This document shows, piece after piece, positions 11,817 to 23,402 of a stretch of 64,000 nucleotides of DNA. This stretch comes from Thinopyrum elongatum (Eukaryota > Streptophyta > Magnoliopsida > Poales > Poaceae): the NCBI GenBank assembly GCA_011799875.1, contig CM022303.1:424570483-424634482 (forward strand), given 5' to 3'. How positions within the stretch are numbered: the stretch's first letter is position 1; the number at the start of each line of letters is the position of its first letter. Below the pieces are notes generated by a model. It did not search any database, was not told where the DNA came from, and saw only the letters and a program-made list of their open reading frames with translations. Both the position numbers and the translations under genes were made by a program.

Positions 11817-12029
11817 GCCCTGCCTAGGAGCTGCAGCGCAAGCAGCTGAGCAAGCTGATGAATGCACTTGTTTGACGTTTATATCCAACTCTAGCTGCAT
11901 AGCATCAATGTCAGTTCTTGGCGTCAGTGATATCACCCTGAAAGAGAAAAAAGCAGACAGATAACATGCTTTGCACATATAAGCAACAGTGCTGTCGATT
12001 CATCCCATTTCTTAGTGGCAAATAAAGAG

Positions 12030-13210
12030 ACCTGGATTACAATAGAATAAAAAATGTTCACAGTTAAGACATGGCAGGAAATGGCATTGTGCAGGAGTGG
12101 CCAACTTCACTACACCACCGGATTACAGATCAAGAACACAGGCATACATGCAGTGCTAAAGAATGTATAAGCATCGATGGTGAGTGTACTTTTAATTTAT
12201 CCCATTTTAGATTGGTAAATAAAGAGACATGATTTAAATAACATGAACATAATATGCATTGTTCATAGTTAAGACATAGCAGGATATGACGGAATTCCGG
12301 ATATGACATTGTCCTAGAGTTGGTAGTTTGACCACACCACTGGATTACAGATCAACAAGCATATATACATGCAGTGCTAAGGAAGATCACTTGCTATGTT
12401 TAGTTTAATTTACATGGTATGAATAAGGAACTAGGTTGTACAACTAAAAACTGAAATTGAGAAGGAGAAACTTATATTTATGAACTTCATAATAAACTTT
12501 AAACATGCAATTTGATGCAAACGACAAAAATAAACAGCAGTTGCAGTCATTGCTATCCAAATATACACAACAAAGTTTGAAGGCTCGAGAAGGACAAACA
12601 TACATTAGTAATGAAGACCGGCTCTATAAAGCCCTTTTCCATGTTGATGGGCAGGCAATTCAAGAAGTTTACCGCAGAGTCTTATTCATAAGCATTGCCT
12701 TTATTCTACATTTTGTTAAGAGTAAATATAGAAGTGATAATATAGGAGCAAATGGAGATTATTTAAGCTAAGATGCAGAGTGATGCTACATAATCAACTA
12801 GCTATAAATGTAGGTACAACATACAACCAAAAGATACTGACAAGAGTAATGCAGAGCTAAAAAATTTCAGTAGCATTGGTTTTATTCAACATTTTGGTAA
12901 GAGTAAACATAGATCAGATGTGTACAAAATGGATGCCAAGGGAAAATAAGCTGCAAAGTGATGGTACATGAACAACTAGCTGACAGTATAAGTACAGTGA
13001 TAAAGGACAACACATACTTACAAGAACAATATAGAGCTAAACTTCTTCATAAGCATTGGGTTTATTCTACATTAATGTAAGCATTAATATAAATCTAATA
13101 ATTAGGAGAGAACAATGGATATGCAGGTTATCATGCACACTGATGTCACATAATCAACCAGGTATGAATGTAAGTACGGCGATACAAGACAACATGTACT
13201 AACAAGAGCA
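12030..13210. repeat. Tandem duplications inside the CACTA gene introns (205-222 bp x2; ~180 bp x3)
   Basis: The blocks at 12062 and 12267 share AGTTAAGACAT and GATTACAGATC landmarks with spacings of 205 and 222 bp; the difference is a small insertion in copy two. A second family starts at about 12686, 12870 and 13048, sharing AAGCATTG...TTTATTC and a later ACATAATCAACTAG-like stretch, period about 180 bp. Neither is coding. Confidence 0.7.
12505..12771 (+). CDS. Unknown 88-residue open frame
   Basis: The frame starts at an ATG and reads a Gln/Lys-rich N-terminal half (residues 1-65), after which it runs into the ~180-bp repeat and becomes hydrophobic and repeat-derived. Only the first 60 residues look protein-like. 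It is opposite in strand to the neighbouring exon-like blocks. It may be an exon fragment or chance. Confidence 0.2.
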   Translation: MQFDANDKNKQQLQSLLSKYTQQSLKAREGQTYISNEDRLYKALFHVDGQAIQEVYRRVLFISIAFILHFVKSKYRSDNIGANGDYLS

Positions 13211-14049
13211 AAGCAGCGAGCATCATAGTTGCGATATCCTAGGTTTTGTGGCGCTGGTTCTATCGCCAATATAAGTGGGGTGCTGTCTGATTTCTGCGGT
13301 ACTGCCACCTTTTTCAAGGACTTTGCTACTACTCCTTCAGGTTCTGCAATCACTCTCTTCCTTTTGGATGTCTAATACACAAGAGCAGCATTTGAATGAA
13401 AAAACATGGTATGATGAAAAATGGAATGCGTATTGATAATGGGTGGGCATGGCAACTTCACATATATGATGAGTAAACTAAGCACATGGCGGTGCAAAGA
13501 AGCAGAAGAAACGCAAGACAGCTTACGCAAGTTACGTGCAACCAATAAAACCTTGCCAAATTAGAATAGGCACGTTGTAGGGTGAACAGGATAGGCCATC
13601 TGCCTTTGACTCCTTGAGCTCAGAATAGTCATTAGGATCATATTCTGAACACGAATCTGTAGGTGCGAAGTGTGTGGGCTTCATTCCATCCAGAATGGAA
13701 CTCAATGCCTCGATGCCATGTTTGTTAGTCATTGCACTGTTCCGCGATACTCTTCTAATGTGTGCATTCTCATATTCATTGTGATTTTGTTCAATATCTG
13801 AGAAGCATGAAAACATAAATAGTAGTGAGATTATCTTTATAATGCAGAGGATATTCTAATATAATAGGGGGTCCTTGTAAACCCTTGTGTGCTATCACTG
13901 GATTTTGATGAGAGAGCCCTTGTGTGCTGTAATTTGGTGCGTACAATAATATAATCTGGCACAACTACACAAAAAATAGGCTCCCTGTTGGGAGCTCCAG
14001 AAGTAAGGATAGTTGGCAGATGATAGGTTCATAATATGCTGTATTGAAA

Positions 14050-15720
14050 GTTTATTGCGAAACCATGACAACGAGAGTGCACAGAGAAATAGTATTCCAA
14101 CATGTCTCTATATGTGGCCCACATGCATTTCAAAACTCACATAGTAACATCAGCTGGCCAATTAAATGTAAGCTTTGGAAATATGAGTGGCATGTAGTTT
14201 CGCCTGAAGGATGGAGTGCTGCTAATACGACACAAAGCCACTACGCAGATTGTAGTGTCGATTAAAGGGGGACACACCATAAGCATCATAAATAAATTGG
14301 GGAAGTAGAACTGGCTGGAAAATATGGGGTTGTATTGCCGCTACTAATCGAAAGCCTATCGATCACCTACAGGCCAGCTTTATTCACCTGAAGGCGCACT
14401 ACTGTTACTATCAGTCTAGTCTCTCAAAGGCCGCATAGTTCCCAGCATTTCCTGGATATTATGGTAGACCAACTCGAATTGCTGAAAGCAACTTGCAGAA
14501 GCGGCCAAATAGACCTATCGATTGCAGATGTCCCTGCTTGCCTTCTTGACGAGGAACATACTTTACTTATTAAAGAAGAACAGGAGAGGAACATTTTAAA
14601 GAATAGATGAGGAAGCATATTATGGAGAGTCTGTTTCTTTCTATACAATGTTGGTTGCCCACCCATGATGAATCAGAGCATCCAAAGAAATGCAATTCCA
14701 TGCTGTCTCTCTCTATGTGGCCACATGCATTTGGAAACTCAAGTGGGAGCATTAGCTGACCAATTAAATGTATGTCTGTTAACTAATATGAATATCATGT
14801 CACATTTGTATTGGAACAACTAAGCTTTGGAATTATGATTGGTGTGTTGTTTAGCTTTAAAGGGTGGACTGCTGCTAGTAGGACACAAAGCACTATGCAG
14901 ATCATAGTGTAGATATAATGGGAAAACCCTAAGCATCACGAGTAAAATCAGGAAAGTGAAACTTGCTGGAAAATATGTGCTAGTATTGCCGGTATGGCTA
15001 GAAAGGCTTCAGATACCAGCTCTCTACAACTGAAGGTGTAGTACTGTTACTATCAGTCTAACTCTCAAAGGCGACAGAGCTCCCAGCATTTCCTGGATAT
15101 TAGGGCAGACTAACACGAAGAGTTGAAAGTGTCCATGACAGGCGACCGAATAGACCTGTACACTGCAAATGTCACTGCTCCTCTTCACTAAAAGGAACAT
15201 ACTGTACAACTATTATACTCCCTCTATTCCTAAATATAAGTCTTTGTAGAGATTCCACTATGGATCACATACGGGTGTATATAGATACATTTTAGAGTGT
15301 AGATTCACTCATTTTGCTCCGTATGTAGTCCATGGAGGAATCTCTACAAAGACTTATATTTAGGAACGGAGAGAATACTTATAAAAGAAGAACATAAGAG
15401 GAACATGCTAAAGAAGAGCAAGCAGATTTTGGATAATAAAATGTTCGTTGCCCACACATGATGAACCAGAGAGCATAAAGAATGCAGTTCCCTGCTGTCT
15501 CTCTATATGTGGCGCATGTGCTTTTCGAAAGTAAAGTAGGAACATTAGCTGACCAATTAAATGTTCTCTGTTTTAGTAATATCAACATCATATCAGATTC
15601 GTATTTGAGCAACAAAGTTTTGAATTATGAGTGGGATGTTGTTTAGCTTGATGGGTTGAGGAGCAGTGCTAGCACGTCTCGAAGCACCTAGGATGATGGT
15701 ACACTGAATATAAAGGGAAT
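14050..15720. repeat. ~640-bp tandem repeat, about 2.6 copies, interrupted by MITEs
   Basis: Shared landmarks give the period: AGCATTTCCTGGATATTA at 14444 and 15085 (641 bp), GCTGGAAAATATG at 14313 and 14963, and GTTGCCCAC...ATGATGAA at 14651 and 15447 (796 bp, or 636 once the MITE at 15218-15375 is removed). A further fragment with GGGGAAAACC lies at 16160. No protein-like frame is conserved between copies. Confidence 0.75.
15218..15375. mobile_element. Stowaway MITE, 158 bp
   Basis: It starts CTCCCTCTATTCCTAAATAT, ends in the inverse form ATATTTAGGAACGGAGAGAA, and is flanked by TA on both sides (15216-15217, 15376-15377). The TIRs and TA duplication are those of Tc1/Mariner-type Stowaway MITEs. 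It is non-coding and splits one copy of the 640-bp repeat. Confidence 0.85.
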
Positions 15721-15750
15721 GTCTACATGCAAGTCACCTGACTATCGTTA

Positions 15751-16117
15751 TTTGGGTCAGTCGACCATTTCAGGCGGTTGGATGAAAATCCTACGTCTCC
15801 TAACCCTTCTTCTTCCTTGCCTCTTTTTCTTCCCCTACAGACCACCGCACGGGCCGCCGGCCGAACCACCGGCCCCCACCCTCCACTGAACCGCCCACCA
15901 CCTCCGGTCTTCCGTCGCCCCCGGCCATCCCTCTAGCCAACCCCACCCCACCCCCACCCGCGTCGAGTTTTGCCTCCGGCGAGGCCCCACCATAGCCCGA
16001 CGACAGCCCCCCACAACCACTGTCCCCACCCGAAACCCTAAGATAGATAATGGGACAGCCCTCCGACAAGCCCCTTCCTTCCCTCCGGCGAACTCTCAAA
16101 AATGGACTAACCCCAAA
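15751..16117. mobile_element. ~370-bp TIR element, copy A
   Basis: Its left edge TTTGGGTCAGTCGACC and right edge GGACTAACCCCAAA are inverse of each other with mismatches. The interior is C-rich with AAGATAGAT-ATGGG and TTCCTTCCCTCCGG landmarks. A second copy with the same ends and landmarks lies at 42649-43019 in the same orientation. A 99-codon minus-strand open frame inside has no recognisable domain. Superfamily was not determined. Confidence 0.5.
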
Positions 16118-16820
16118 CTGAAATTCAGTCGACTGTCATTTAAGCTAATGTGGAATATAAAAGGGGAAAACCATAGGCATTGCGAGTATAGTGGTGAGCG
16201 TGCCATGGAGGATCTGAAGGTGCAAACCGGACAAAGGAAACTTCGCAACCAATGTCTACTTTCAACTAACAAGTAAGATTCTAAGTGATGGACAAGAAAT
16301 CACATTAAAGCAGTGGCGATCTATTTTCTTGCTAAGATAAATAACTTGAGCAGATACGAAAGAGTACCACCTCTGGTGTGGCGCCATGTAAGCATCTGCT
16401 AAGGCATTGAGGGTGCTGCAGTAGTGATGGCTGTCGGCAATGTGGAAGCAGATCTAGGATGGCAGATGCTGGCGGCGAGGGGAATATCCTGGCGCGATGG
16501 ACGAGACGGTGGTACGAGCGTTCTCGGCAAGGTGGATGACGGCGCGGATGAAGTGAGAGGATGCGATGCAAGGATCCTGGTCCGAAGCAGTGGATGAGAG
16601 AGGTCCATCTCTTGTAATGGATGACGACATCGGGGTATCAGCTCCGGCATGGTGGAGGAGGATGGCGGTGGATGGGGTGGCGTACGGAGGAAACTGGGGT
16701 GGAGAGGGTGTTTTGGCACCCACAGAGTACGAATGTGGAAATGGAGGGAGAGAGGTAGGGGGGAACCATGTCTTCAGGACACGCTTGTCTCAAATGCGAG
16801 GAAATTTACAAACTTAGCCC
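16118..16820 (-). other. GC-rich exon-like block, possible 5' exon of a minus-strand transposon gene
   Basis: Between 16330 and 16725 two overlapping minus-strand frames (80-106 codons, Pro/Ser-rich) occur. The base composition contrasts with the AT-rich repeats on its left. A comparable GC-rich block is at 39470-39990. Either could be a first exon with leader. No domain is recognised and frames may be chance in GC-rich DNA. Confidence 0.25.
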
Positions 16821-17040
16821 CCATTTACAATTTCCTACATCACATCAATATTGGTCGGTTGGGGATAGGATGGTAATCTTGCATACACCGAATATTTGCC
16901 GATGGAGATTTCGGCCGAGGAGAACCTGTGTTTTGGCACCCACCGTGTATGAATTGGGGTGAGAGGCGATTTGGGCCGAGGAGAAACTATGTTTTGGCGC
17001 CCACCGTGTATGAATCTGGGGAGGTGAGAGGCGGAGGCGG
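16700..17040 (+). repeat. Three short direct repeats around TTTTGGCRCCCACNGNGTA
   Basis: Copies lie near 16711, 16932 and 16993; the last two are 61 bp apart and share flanking GGGCCGAGGAGAA text. Function unknown. Confidence 0.5.
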
Positions 17041-17099
17041 TTATGTCATGTTTGAGTGAAATTACAAGCCTACCCCTATCGAAACCTATAGAAATTGAG

Positions 17100-17640
17100 C
17101 CGATAGGCTTTGCGTGTCAGGGATAGGCAGTAGCAATTTCCATCTTGCAGATTTTGGTTTCGGGCGGTTAGTGCGAGTTTCCCCGCTTCGTTCAAATTTT
17201 TGCAGAAAAATATTGCACGTTTACCGTGCCAACTCAATTCGAATCCATTTTGTATTCTTTTTTTCTTCGGGCAGGATCCATTTTGTATTCGAATACAAAT
17301 CTATATACATCATTTTTTTATATATACTTTCAAAAGCACAACAAAGAATTCTGCTCCTTTATATATAAAATATGATTTACAAATGCAATGATATCAAAAT
17401 CATAAGGTTGAATTCAAATTTTTGAAACCAAATTATGTTCGACTTTGAATTCAAATTTTTGAAACCAAATTATGTTCAGCTGAAATGTATGGATCGGTAA
17501 TATCAATATATTAAATAACATACATGCGCGCAAATTCAAATTAGTATGCATGTTTGATAGATCAATTTTGGTTAGAGTATGAATTACATGTATCATCATC
17601 TGGAATTCAAATATTTGAATACCTTTTATGTAGACATCTT
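17100..17640. other. AT-rich non-coding stretch with a 37-bp direct duplication
   Basis: A GAATTCAAATTTTTGAAACC unit starts at 17410 and again at 17447. The rest is AT-rich with no coding frame that looks protein-like. Confidence 0.5.
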
Positions 17641-18490
17641 CTATGCACACAACTAAATATTTGAATCTCGTTTCACGCCCATCTCTCTCTAGGTCTCTCC
17701 AGCGTGCTCCTTCATGTAGCTATCACTCTCTTTTCTCCATCTCACCCGCACGCTCACTACATGCTTCTCTGTTTTTTGCAAACACGGTCTCTCGTCGTAT
17801 CCCTCGAGAAGTGTCACACTCTCTCTATCTTCATACATTACACGGTTTTCATCATCTCTCATGTCTCTATCATTCTCTGGTATCACTATAGCTACCTAAG
17901 CTTTCTTTTTCACCGCCACACACACACTCTCGCTCGTCTTTCACTTTGCCTTTCTCTCCAGGGTTCTCTCATGCACCCTATATCTTTCTAGATATGACTC
18001 CTACCACTAAAATTACTCTCTCCTGCACACACATCGTTTGTTGGGGTCTCCTTTCCGTCTGCATCTCCGTTCCAAAACTGACATTATTCATTTGTTTACC
18101 AATCAGACAAACTCTCTCTCTCTCCCCCTCTCTCTCTCACTCACTCTCTCACACACACAACTCCCGCTTTGGACCCCCCTACCGACTACTGTCTCTCTCA
18201 CACACACACAAAACTCTCGCTTTCGCACCCCTGACGCGTATCTCTCTAACAAACATTGATCGGCCAGCCTCTAGATAGGTTTATCCATCCACCGCACACT
18301 TTTGCTCCCTGTATCTATGTAGATTTTTCGTCCCTTCTTGAGACACGCCCTCTCGATCATACACACACACACTATTGCCTCATTTTATGGTAATACCTCT
18401 CGCCCACACACTCTTTGTGTCTTTGTCACACACGCACTCTGTCCTCCTCCTCTCTCCCTCTCTCTCTCTCACATGGGATTTTTGCAACAA
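17640..18490. repeat. CT-rich and CA-rich simple-sequence region
   Basis: Long CTCTCT and CACACA runs dominate, for example 18110-18205 and 18360-18475. Open frames here are low-complexity Ser/Leu/His strings and are not genes. A purine-rich counterpart lies at 40560-41600, but I could not align the two convincingly by eye. Confidence 0.7.
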
Positions 18491-19120
18491 TATCCCATTT
18501 CTCGAATCTTGAAACCAACCACATTCCTCCCTTATCTCATAAAAAAAACAACCAAAGGAATATATTTTGAGTGAAACATAAGATATTTTTAGTGATATAT
18601 GTATATCAAAACTAGACTATTTTCTATCAAATTGGTGAATATGTATTACTCTACTCTGGATGCGTTGCAACGCATTGGCACATTGCTAGTCATTACTGTA
18701 TTATTTTTTGGACACGAGACAAATGCTGGAGTACATATACGAAGAGAAGAGGTGCACACACACAGTCGGTCTCTCGCTATCTCGCACACATGAGAGTTAC
18801 GTAAGGCACGGTAAACAAATAAACCCATAGGTGCATGATTGCTGCATGCGCGGGTACCGGGCACCTACGTAAACAGTTTTACATGATTAACATAATGATC
18901 TGCATGGCAGTTTTTTGTTGGACGAATTAGGGGAGGGGGGCCCCACCCACTTGAAATCAGGGGGGTGGGGAGGGTTGTTAGGAAGGTTACGTAAGAGGAC
19001 AACGTAACTTTACCTAGGTCTAGCATTTTTGTCGGGTACGTGGTGGAGCGCACCTTTGTAGGAAAATAGTCAGCTCGCATGATAATTTGATCCGTAGGAG
19101 TTGATGGTCGGGGACCACAG
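18491..19120. other. Non-coding stretch containing one TE terminus (GTTGCAACGCATTGGCACATTGC)
   Basis: The segment ending at 18690 reads, on the minus strand, ACTAGCAATGTGCC followed by AATGCGTTGCAACG. This resembles the ends of small grass TIR elements and the termini of the element at 46596-48430. The partner end was not found. The remainder to the CACAG target site at 19116-19120 shows no gene. Confidence 0.35.
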
Positions 19121-20863
19121 TGAAGGAAATATGCCCTAGAGGCAATAATAAAGTTGTTATTTATATTTCCTTATATCATGATAAATGTTTATTATTCATG
19201 CTAGAATTGTATTAACTGGAAACTTAGTACATGTGTGAATACATAGACAAACAGAGTGTCCCTAGTATGCCTCTACTTGACTAGCTTGTTTATCAAAGAT
19301 GGTTATGTTTCCTGACCATAGACATGTGTTGTCATTTGATGAACATGATCACATCATTAGAGAATGATGTGATGGATGAGACCCATCGGTTAGCTTAGCA
19401 TAATGATCGTTAAGTTTTATTGCTATTGCTTTCTTCATGACTTATACATATTCCTCTGACTATGAGATTATGCAACTCCCGAATACCGGAGGAACACTTT
19501 GTGTGCTATCAAACGTCACAACGTAGCTGGGTGATTATAAAGATGCTCTACAGGTGTCTCCGAAGGTGTTTGTTGGGTTGGCATAGATCGAGATTAGGAT
19601 TTGTCACTCCGAGTATCGGAGAGGTATCTCTGGGCCCTCTCGGTAATGCACATCATATGAAGCCTTGCAAGCAATGTGACTAATGAGTTAGTTACGGGAT
19701 GATGCATTATGGAACGAGTAAAGAGACTTGCCAGTAACGAGATTGAACTAGGTATGATGATACCGACGATCGAATCTCGGGCAAGTAACATACCGATGAC
19801 AAAGGGAATAACGTATGTTGTTATGCGGTTTGACCGATAAAGATCTTCATAGAATATGCAGGAGCCAATATGAGCATCTAGGTTCCGCTATTGGTTATTG
19901 ACCGGAGATGTGTCTCGGTCATGTCTACATAGTTCTCGAACCCGTAGGGTCCGCACGCTTAACGTTCGATGACGATTTGTATTATGAGTTATGTGTTTTG
20001 GTGACCGAAGTTTGTTCGGAGTCCCGGATGAGATCACGGACATGATGAGGAGTCTCGAAATGGTCGAGAGGTAAAGATTGATATATTGGAAGGTTATATT
20101 CGGACACCGGAATGGTTCCGGAGTGATTCGGGTATTTTTCGGAGTACCGAGGGGTTACCGGAACCCCCCGGGGACGTTAATGGGCCTTATTGGGCCATAG
20201 TGGAGAGAGGGAGGAAGGCCACAAGGTGGCACGCGCCTCCCCCCTGCCCAATCCGAATTGGACAAGGGGTGGGGGGCGCTGCCCCTCCTTTCCTTCTCCC
20301 TCTCCCCCCTTTCCCCTTTCCCCTCTCCGTTGGAAGGAAGGGGGGGCCGAATCCTACTTGGACTAGGAGTCCAAGTAGGACTCCACCCTTGGTGCGCCCC
20401 CTCTAGGTCGGCCACCTCCTCCTCCCCTCCTTTATATACGTGGGCAAGGGGCACCCCAAAGGCACATCAGATATTCTCTTAGCCGTGTGCGGTGCCCCCC
20501 TCCACAGTTTACTCCTCCGGTCATAGCGTCGTAGTGCTTAGGCAAAGCCCTGCGTGGATCACATCACCATCACCGTCACCACGCCATCGTGCTGACGAAA
20601 CTCTCCCTCGAGCTTCTGCTGGATCAAGAGTTCGAGGGACGTCATCGAGCTGAACGTGTGCTGAACTCGGAGGTGCCGTACGTTCGGTGCTTGATCGGTT
20701 GGATCGCGAAGACGTTCGACTACATCAACCGCGTTAAGCTAACGCTTCCGCTTTCGGTCTATGAGGATACGTGGACACACTCTCCCCCTCTCGTTGCTAT
20801 GCATCTCCTAGATAGATCTTGCATGAGCGTAGGATTTTTTTTGAAATTGCACGTTCCCCTTCA
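19121..20863 (+). repeat. Left LTR of the Angela-like Copia element
   Basis: It begins TGAAGGAAATATGCCCTAGA and ends ACGTTCCCCTTCA. A TATA-like TTTATATAC lies at 20431-20439, placing U3 at about 19121-20460. The sequence as a whole resembles BARE-1/Angela/WIS LTRs from memory, but the first bases are TGAAGG where those start TGTTGG, with the end changed to match (TTCA). Confidence 0.9.
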
Positions 20864-20864
20864 G

Positions 20865-20877
20865 TGGTATCAGAGCC
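20865..20877 (+). other. Primer-binding site (initiator Met-tRNA type)
   Basis: TGGTATCAGAGCC begins two bases inside the left LTR. It is the standard plant Copia primer-binding site and fixes the plus orientation. Confidence 0.9.
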
Positions 20878-22077
20878 AGGTCTATGCGTAGATGATATGC
20901 ACGAATAGAACACAAAGAGTTGTGGGCGATAATAGTCATACTGCTTACCACCAATGTCTTACTTTGATTCAGCGGTATTGTTGGATGAAGCGGCCCGGAC
21001 CGACATTACATGACCGCATTCATGAGACTGGTTCTACCGACGTGCTTTGCACACAGGTGGCTGGCGGGTGTCTGTTTCTCCAACTTTAGTTGAATCGAGT
21101 TTGACTATGGCCGGTCCTTGTTGAAGGTTAAAACAACACACTTGACGAAAAATCATTGTGGTTTTGATGCGTAGGTAAGAACGGTTCTTGCTAGAAGCCC
21201 GTAGCAGCCATGTAAAACTTGCAACAACAAAGTAGAGGACGTCTAACTTGTTTTTGCAGGGCATGTTGTGATGTGATATGGTCAAGACATGATGTGATAT
21301 ACGTTATTGTATGAGATGATCATGCAACTGGCAGGAGCCTTATGGTTGTTGCTTTATTGTATGAAATGCAATCGCCATGTAATTGCTTTACTTTATCACT
21401 ATGCGGTAGCGATAGTCGTAGAAGCAATAGTTGGCGAGACGACAACGACGCTACGATGGAGATCAAGGTGTCAAGCAGGTGACGATGGAGATCATGATGG
21501 TGCTTTGGAGATGGAGATCAAAGGCACAAGATGATGATGGCCATATCATGTCACATATTTTGATTGCATGTGATGTTTATCTTTTATGCATCTTATTTTG
21601 CTTAGTACGGCGGTAGCATTATAAGATGATCTCTCACTAAATTTCAAGGTATAAGTGTTCTCCCTGAGTATGCACCGTTGCTACAGTTCGTCGTGCCGAG
21701 ACACCACGTGATGATCGGGTGTGATAAGCTCTACGTTCACATACAACGGGTGCAAGCCAGTTTTGCACGTGCAGAATACTCGGGTTAAACTTGACGAGCC
21801 TAGCATATGCAGATATGGCCTCGGAACACTGAGACCGAAAGGTCGAACGTGAATCATATAGTAGATATGATCAACATAGAGATGTTCACCATTGAAAACT
21901 ACTCCATCTCACGTGATGATCGGACATGGTTTAGTTGATATGGATCACGTGATCATTTAGATGACTAGAGGGATGTCTATCTAAGTGGGAGTTCTGAAGT
22001 AATATGATTAATTGAACTTTAATTTATCATGAACTTAGTACCTGATAGTTTTTGCATATCTATGTTGTTGTAGATCA
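20878..22077 (+). other. Untranslated leader of the Copia element
   Basis: About 1.2 kb separates the primer-binding site from gag. BARE/Angela-type elements have a long leader carrying packaging and dimerisation signals, which this probably corresponds to. Small open frames inside show no domain. Confidence 0.6.
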
Positions 22078-22953
22078 ATGGCCCGTGCTACCGTTCCGTT
22101 GAATTTTAATGCGTTCCTAGAGAAAGCTAAGTTGAAAGATGATGGTAGCAACTACACGGACTGGGTCCGTAACTTGAGGATTATCCTCATTGTTGCACAG
22201 AAGAATTACGTCCTGGAAGCACCGCTAGGTGCAAGACCCGCTGCAGGAGCAACTCCGGATGTTATGAACGTCTGGCAGAGCAAAGCTGATGACTACTCGA
22301 TAGTTCAGTGTGCCATGCTGTACGGCTTAGAATCGGGACTTCAAAGACATTTTGAACGTCATGGAGCATATGAGATGTTCCAAGAGTTGAAGTTAATATT
22401 TCAATCAAATGCCCGAGTTGAGAGATATGAAGTCTCCAACAAGTTCTATAGCTGCAAGATGGAGGAGAATAGTTCTGTCAGTGAACATATACTCAGAATG
22501 TCTAGGTACCATAACCACTTGACTCAGCTGGGAGTTAATCTTCCTGATGATAGTGTCATTGACAGAGTTCTTCAATCACTGCCACCAAGCTATAAAGGCT
22601 TCGTGATGAACTATAATATGCAAGGGATGGAAAAGACAATTCCCGAGCTCTTCGCGATACTAAAGGCTGCGGAGGTAGAAATCAAGAAGGAGCATCAAGT
22701 GTTGATGGTTAACAAGACCACTAGTTTCAAGAAAAAGGGCAAAGGGAAGAAGGGGAACTTCAAGAAGAATAGCAAGCAAGTTGCTATTCCTGGGAAGAAG
22801 CCCAAGTCTGGACCTAAGCCTGAAACCGAGTGCTTCTACTGCAAAGGGACTGGTCACTGGAAGCGGAACTGCCCCAAGTATTTGGCGGATAAGAAGGATG
22901 GCAAAGTGAAAGGTATATTTGATGTTTCATCAACTAGTGCCACTATAATGTAA
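22078..22953 (+). CDS. Copia gag protein, intact 291-residue frame, C-terminally diverted
   Basis: The frame starts at the ATG just after AGATCA and is open for 291 codons. Residues 1-60 hold the N-terminal gag motif LKDDGSNYTDWVRNLRIIL. Residues 90-200 are the UBN2-type helical gag region, with LPPSYKGFVMNYN near its end. A basic KKKGKGKKG stretch is at about 220, and a CCHC knuckle of spacing CX2CX4HX4C (CFYC...GHWKRNC) at about 253-266. In intact relatives this region reads on into the protease, but here it stops shortly after GIFDV. The junction with foreign sequence lies near 22920-22980. Gag could still form particles if transcribed. Confidence 0.85.
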   Translation: MARATVPLNFNAFLEKAKLKDDGSNYTDWVRNLRIILIVAQKNYVLEAPLGARPAAGATPDVMNVWQSKADDYSIVQCAMLYGLESGLQRHFERHGAYEMFQELKLIFQSNARVERYEVSNKFYSCKMEENSSVSEHILRMSRYHNHLTQLGVNLPDDSVIDRVLQSLPPSYKGFVMNYNMQGMEKTIPELFAILKAAEVEIKKEHQVLMVNKTTSFKKKGKGKKGNFKKNSKQVAIPGKKPKSGPKPETECFYCKGTGHWKRNCPKYLADKKDGKVKGIFDVSSTSATIM

Positions 22954-22982
22954 TCACGCTTTTTCATTATCTGTGCAAACAG

Positions 22983-23180
22983 GGTTATTCAGCTGCATTT
23001 TGGTGGAACTACACAAATGTACGGATGGAACCGGCATATATGCAGAGTGCGAGGTGCCAAGTAAAAATTACCGACACCAACCATGCTCCATCTAAGCATT
23101 GGCATCCACCACCAGTGGGATGGGTGGCGCTCTCTGTGGACGGATCTTTCTCGGCAGCAAGTCCTCTAATCAAATACTAG
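22983..23180 (+). pseudogene. Captured exon-like fragment resembling plant RNase H-like domain (RVT_3)
   Basis: A possible splice acceptor (GTGCAAACAG) precedes an open frame of 65 codons ending TAG. It contains HWHPPPVGWVALSVDGSF, which fits the start of the RNase H-like domain found in plant LINE-related and host proteins (usual form W-PP-GW-KLNVDGSF, with the first catalytic Asp in VDGSF). The rest of the domain is missing. It sits in foreign DNA between gag and the right LTR, so it was probably acquired with it. Identification rests on one motif. Confidence 0.4.
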
Positions 23181-23402
23181 TAGCTTATATTGGCACTTTT
23201 CTAGGGAGTACACTTTTCTGAAAGAAGCACCAACCTATTTTTCTTTATTTGTACACAGTGTCACAACTTTGTTTTTGGTCCAAAGCTATTTTAGGGTGAT
23301 TGGCGTAGTACTCAAAGACTGATTGTAAGCATGATTTTCATTAGCCGTCACACTGATTGTAAGCATGAGCAGATGGAAGATTAGGTTAGTGCGAAGCTTA
23401 CC

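Larger units (their letters stand above)
11817..13797 (-). pseudogene. Candidate spliced CACTA gene (unrecognised, possibly TnpA-like)
   Basis: Three minus-strand exon-like blocks are visible: about 13797-13536 (acceptor TGCTTCTCAG, hydrophilic, ends near a GTAACT donor), 13371-13204 (acceptor GTATTAG, donor GTTAGT, exactly 56 codons, starting TSKRKR, a nuclear-localisation-like run) and 11937-11817 (acceptor TCTCTTTCAG, ending at a stop just before an AT-rich tail). The frames do not join perfectly at the boundaries I chose, so either an exon is missed or the gene is decayed. The location suits a CACTA-encoded DNA-binding protein (TnpA type), but I see no diagnostic domain. Confidence 0.35.

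Noticed and set aside
17643..18574. Several overlapping frames in the CT/CA-rich region
   Set aside because: Low-complexity Ser-Leu-His translation of simple repeats.
20086..20454. Frames of about 100 codons within the Angela-like LTRs
   Set aside because: They lie in U3 of an LTR, are repeated in the other LTR with disruptions, and cover the promoter.
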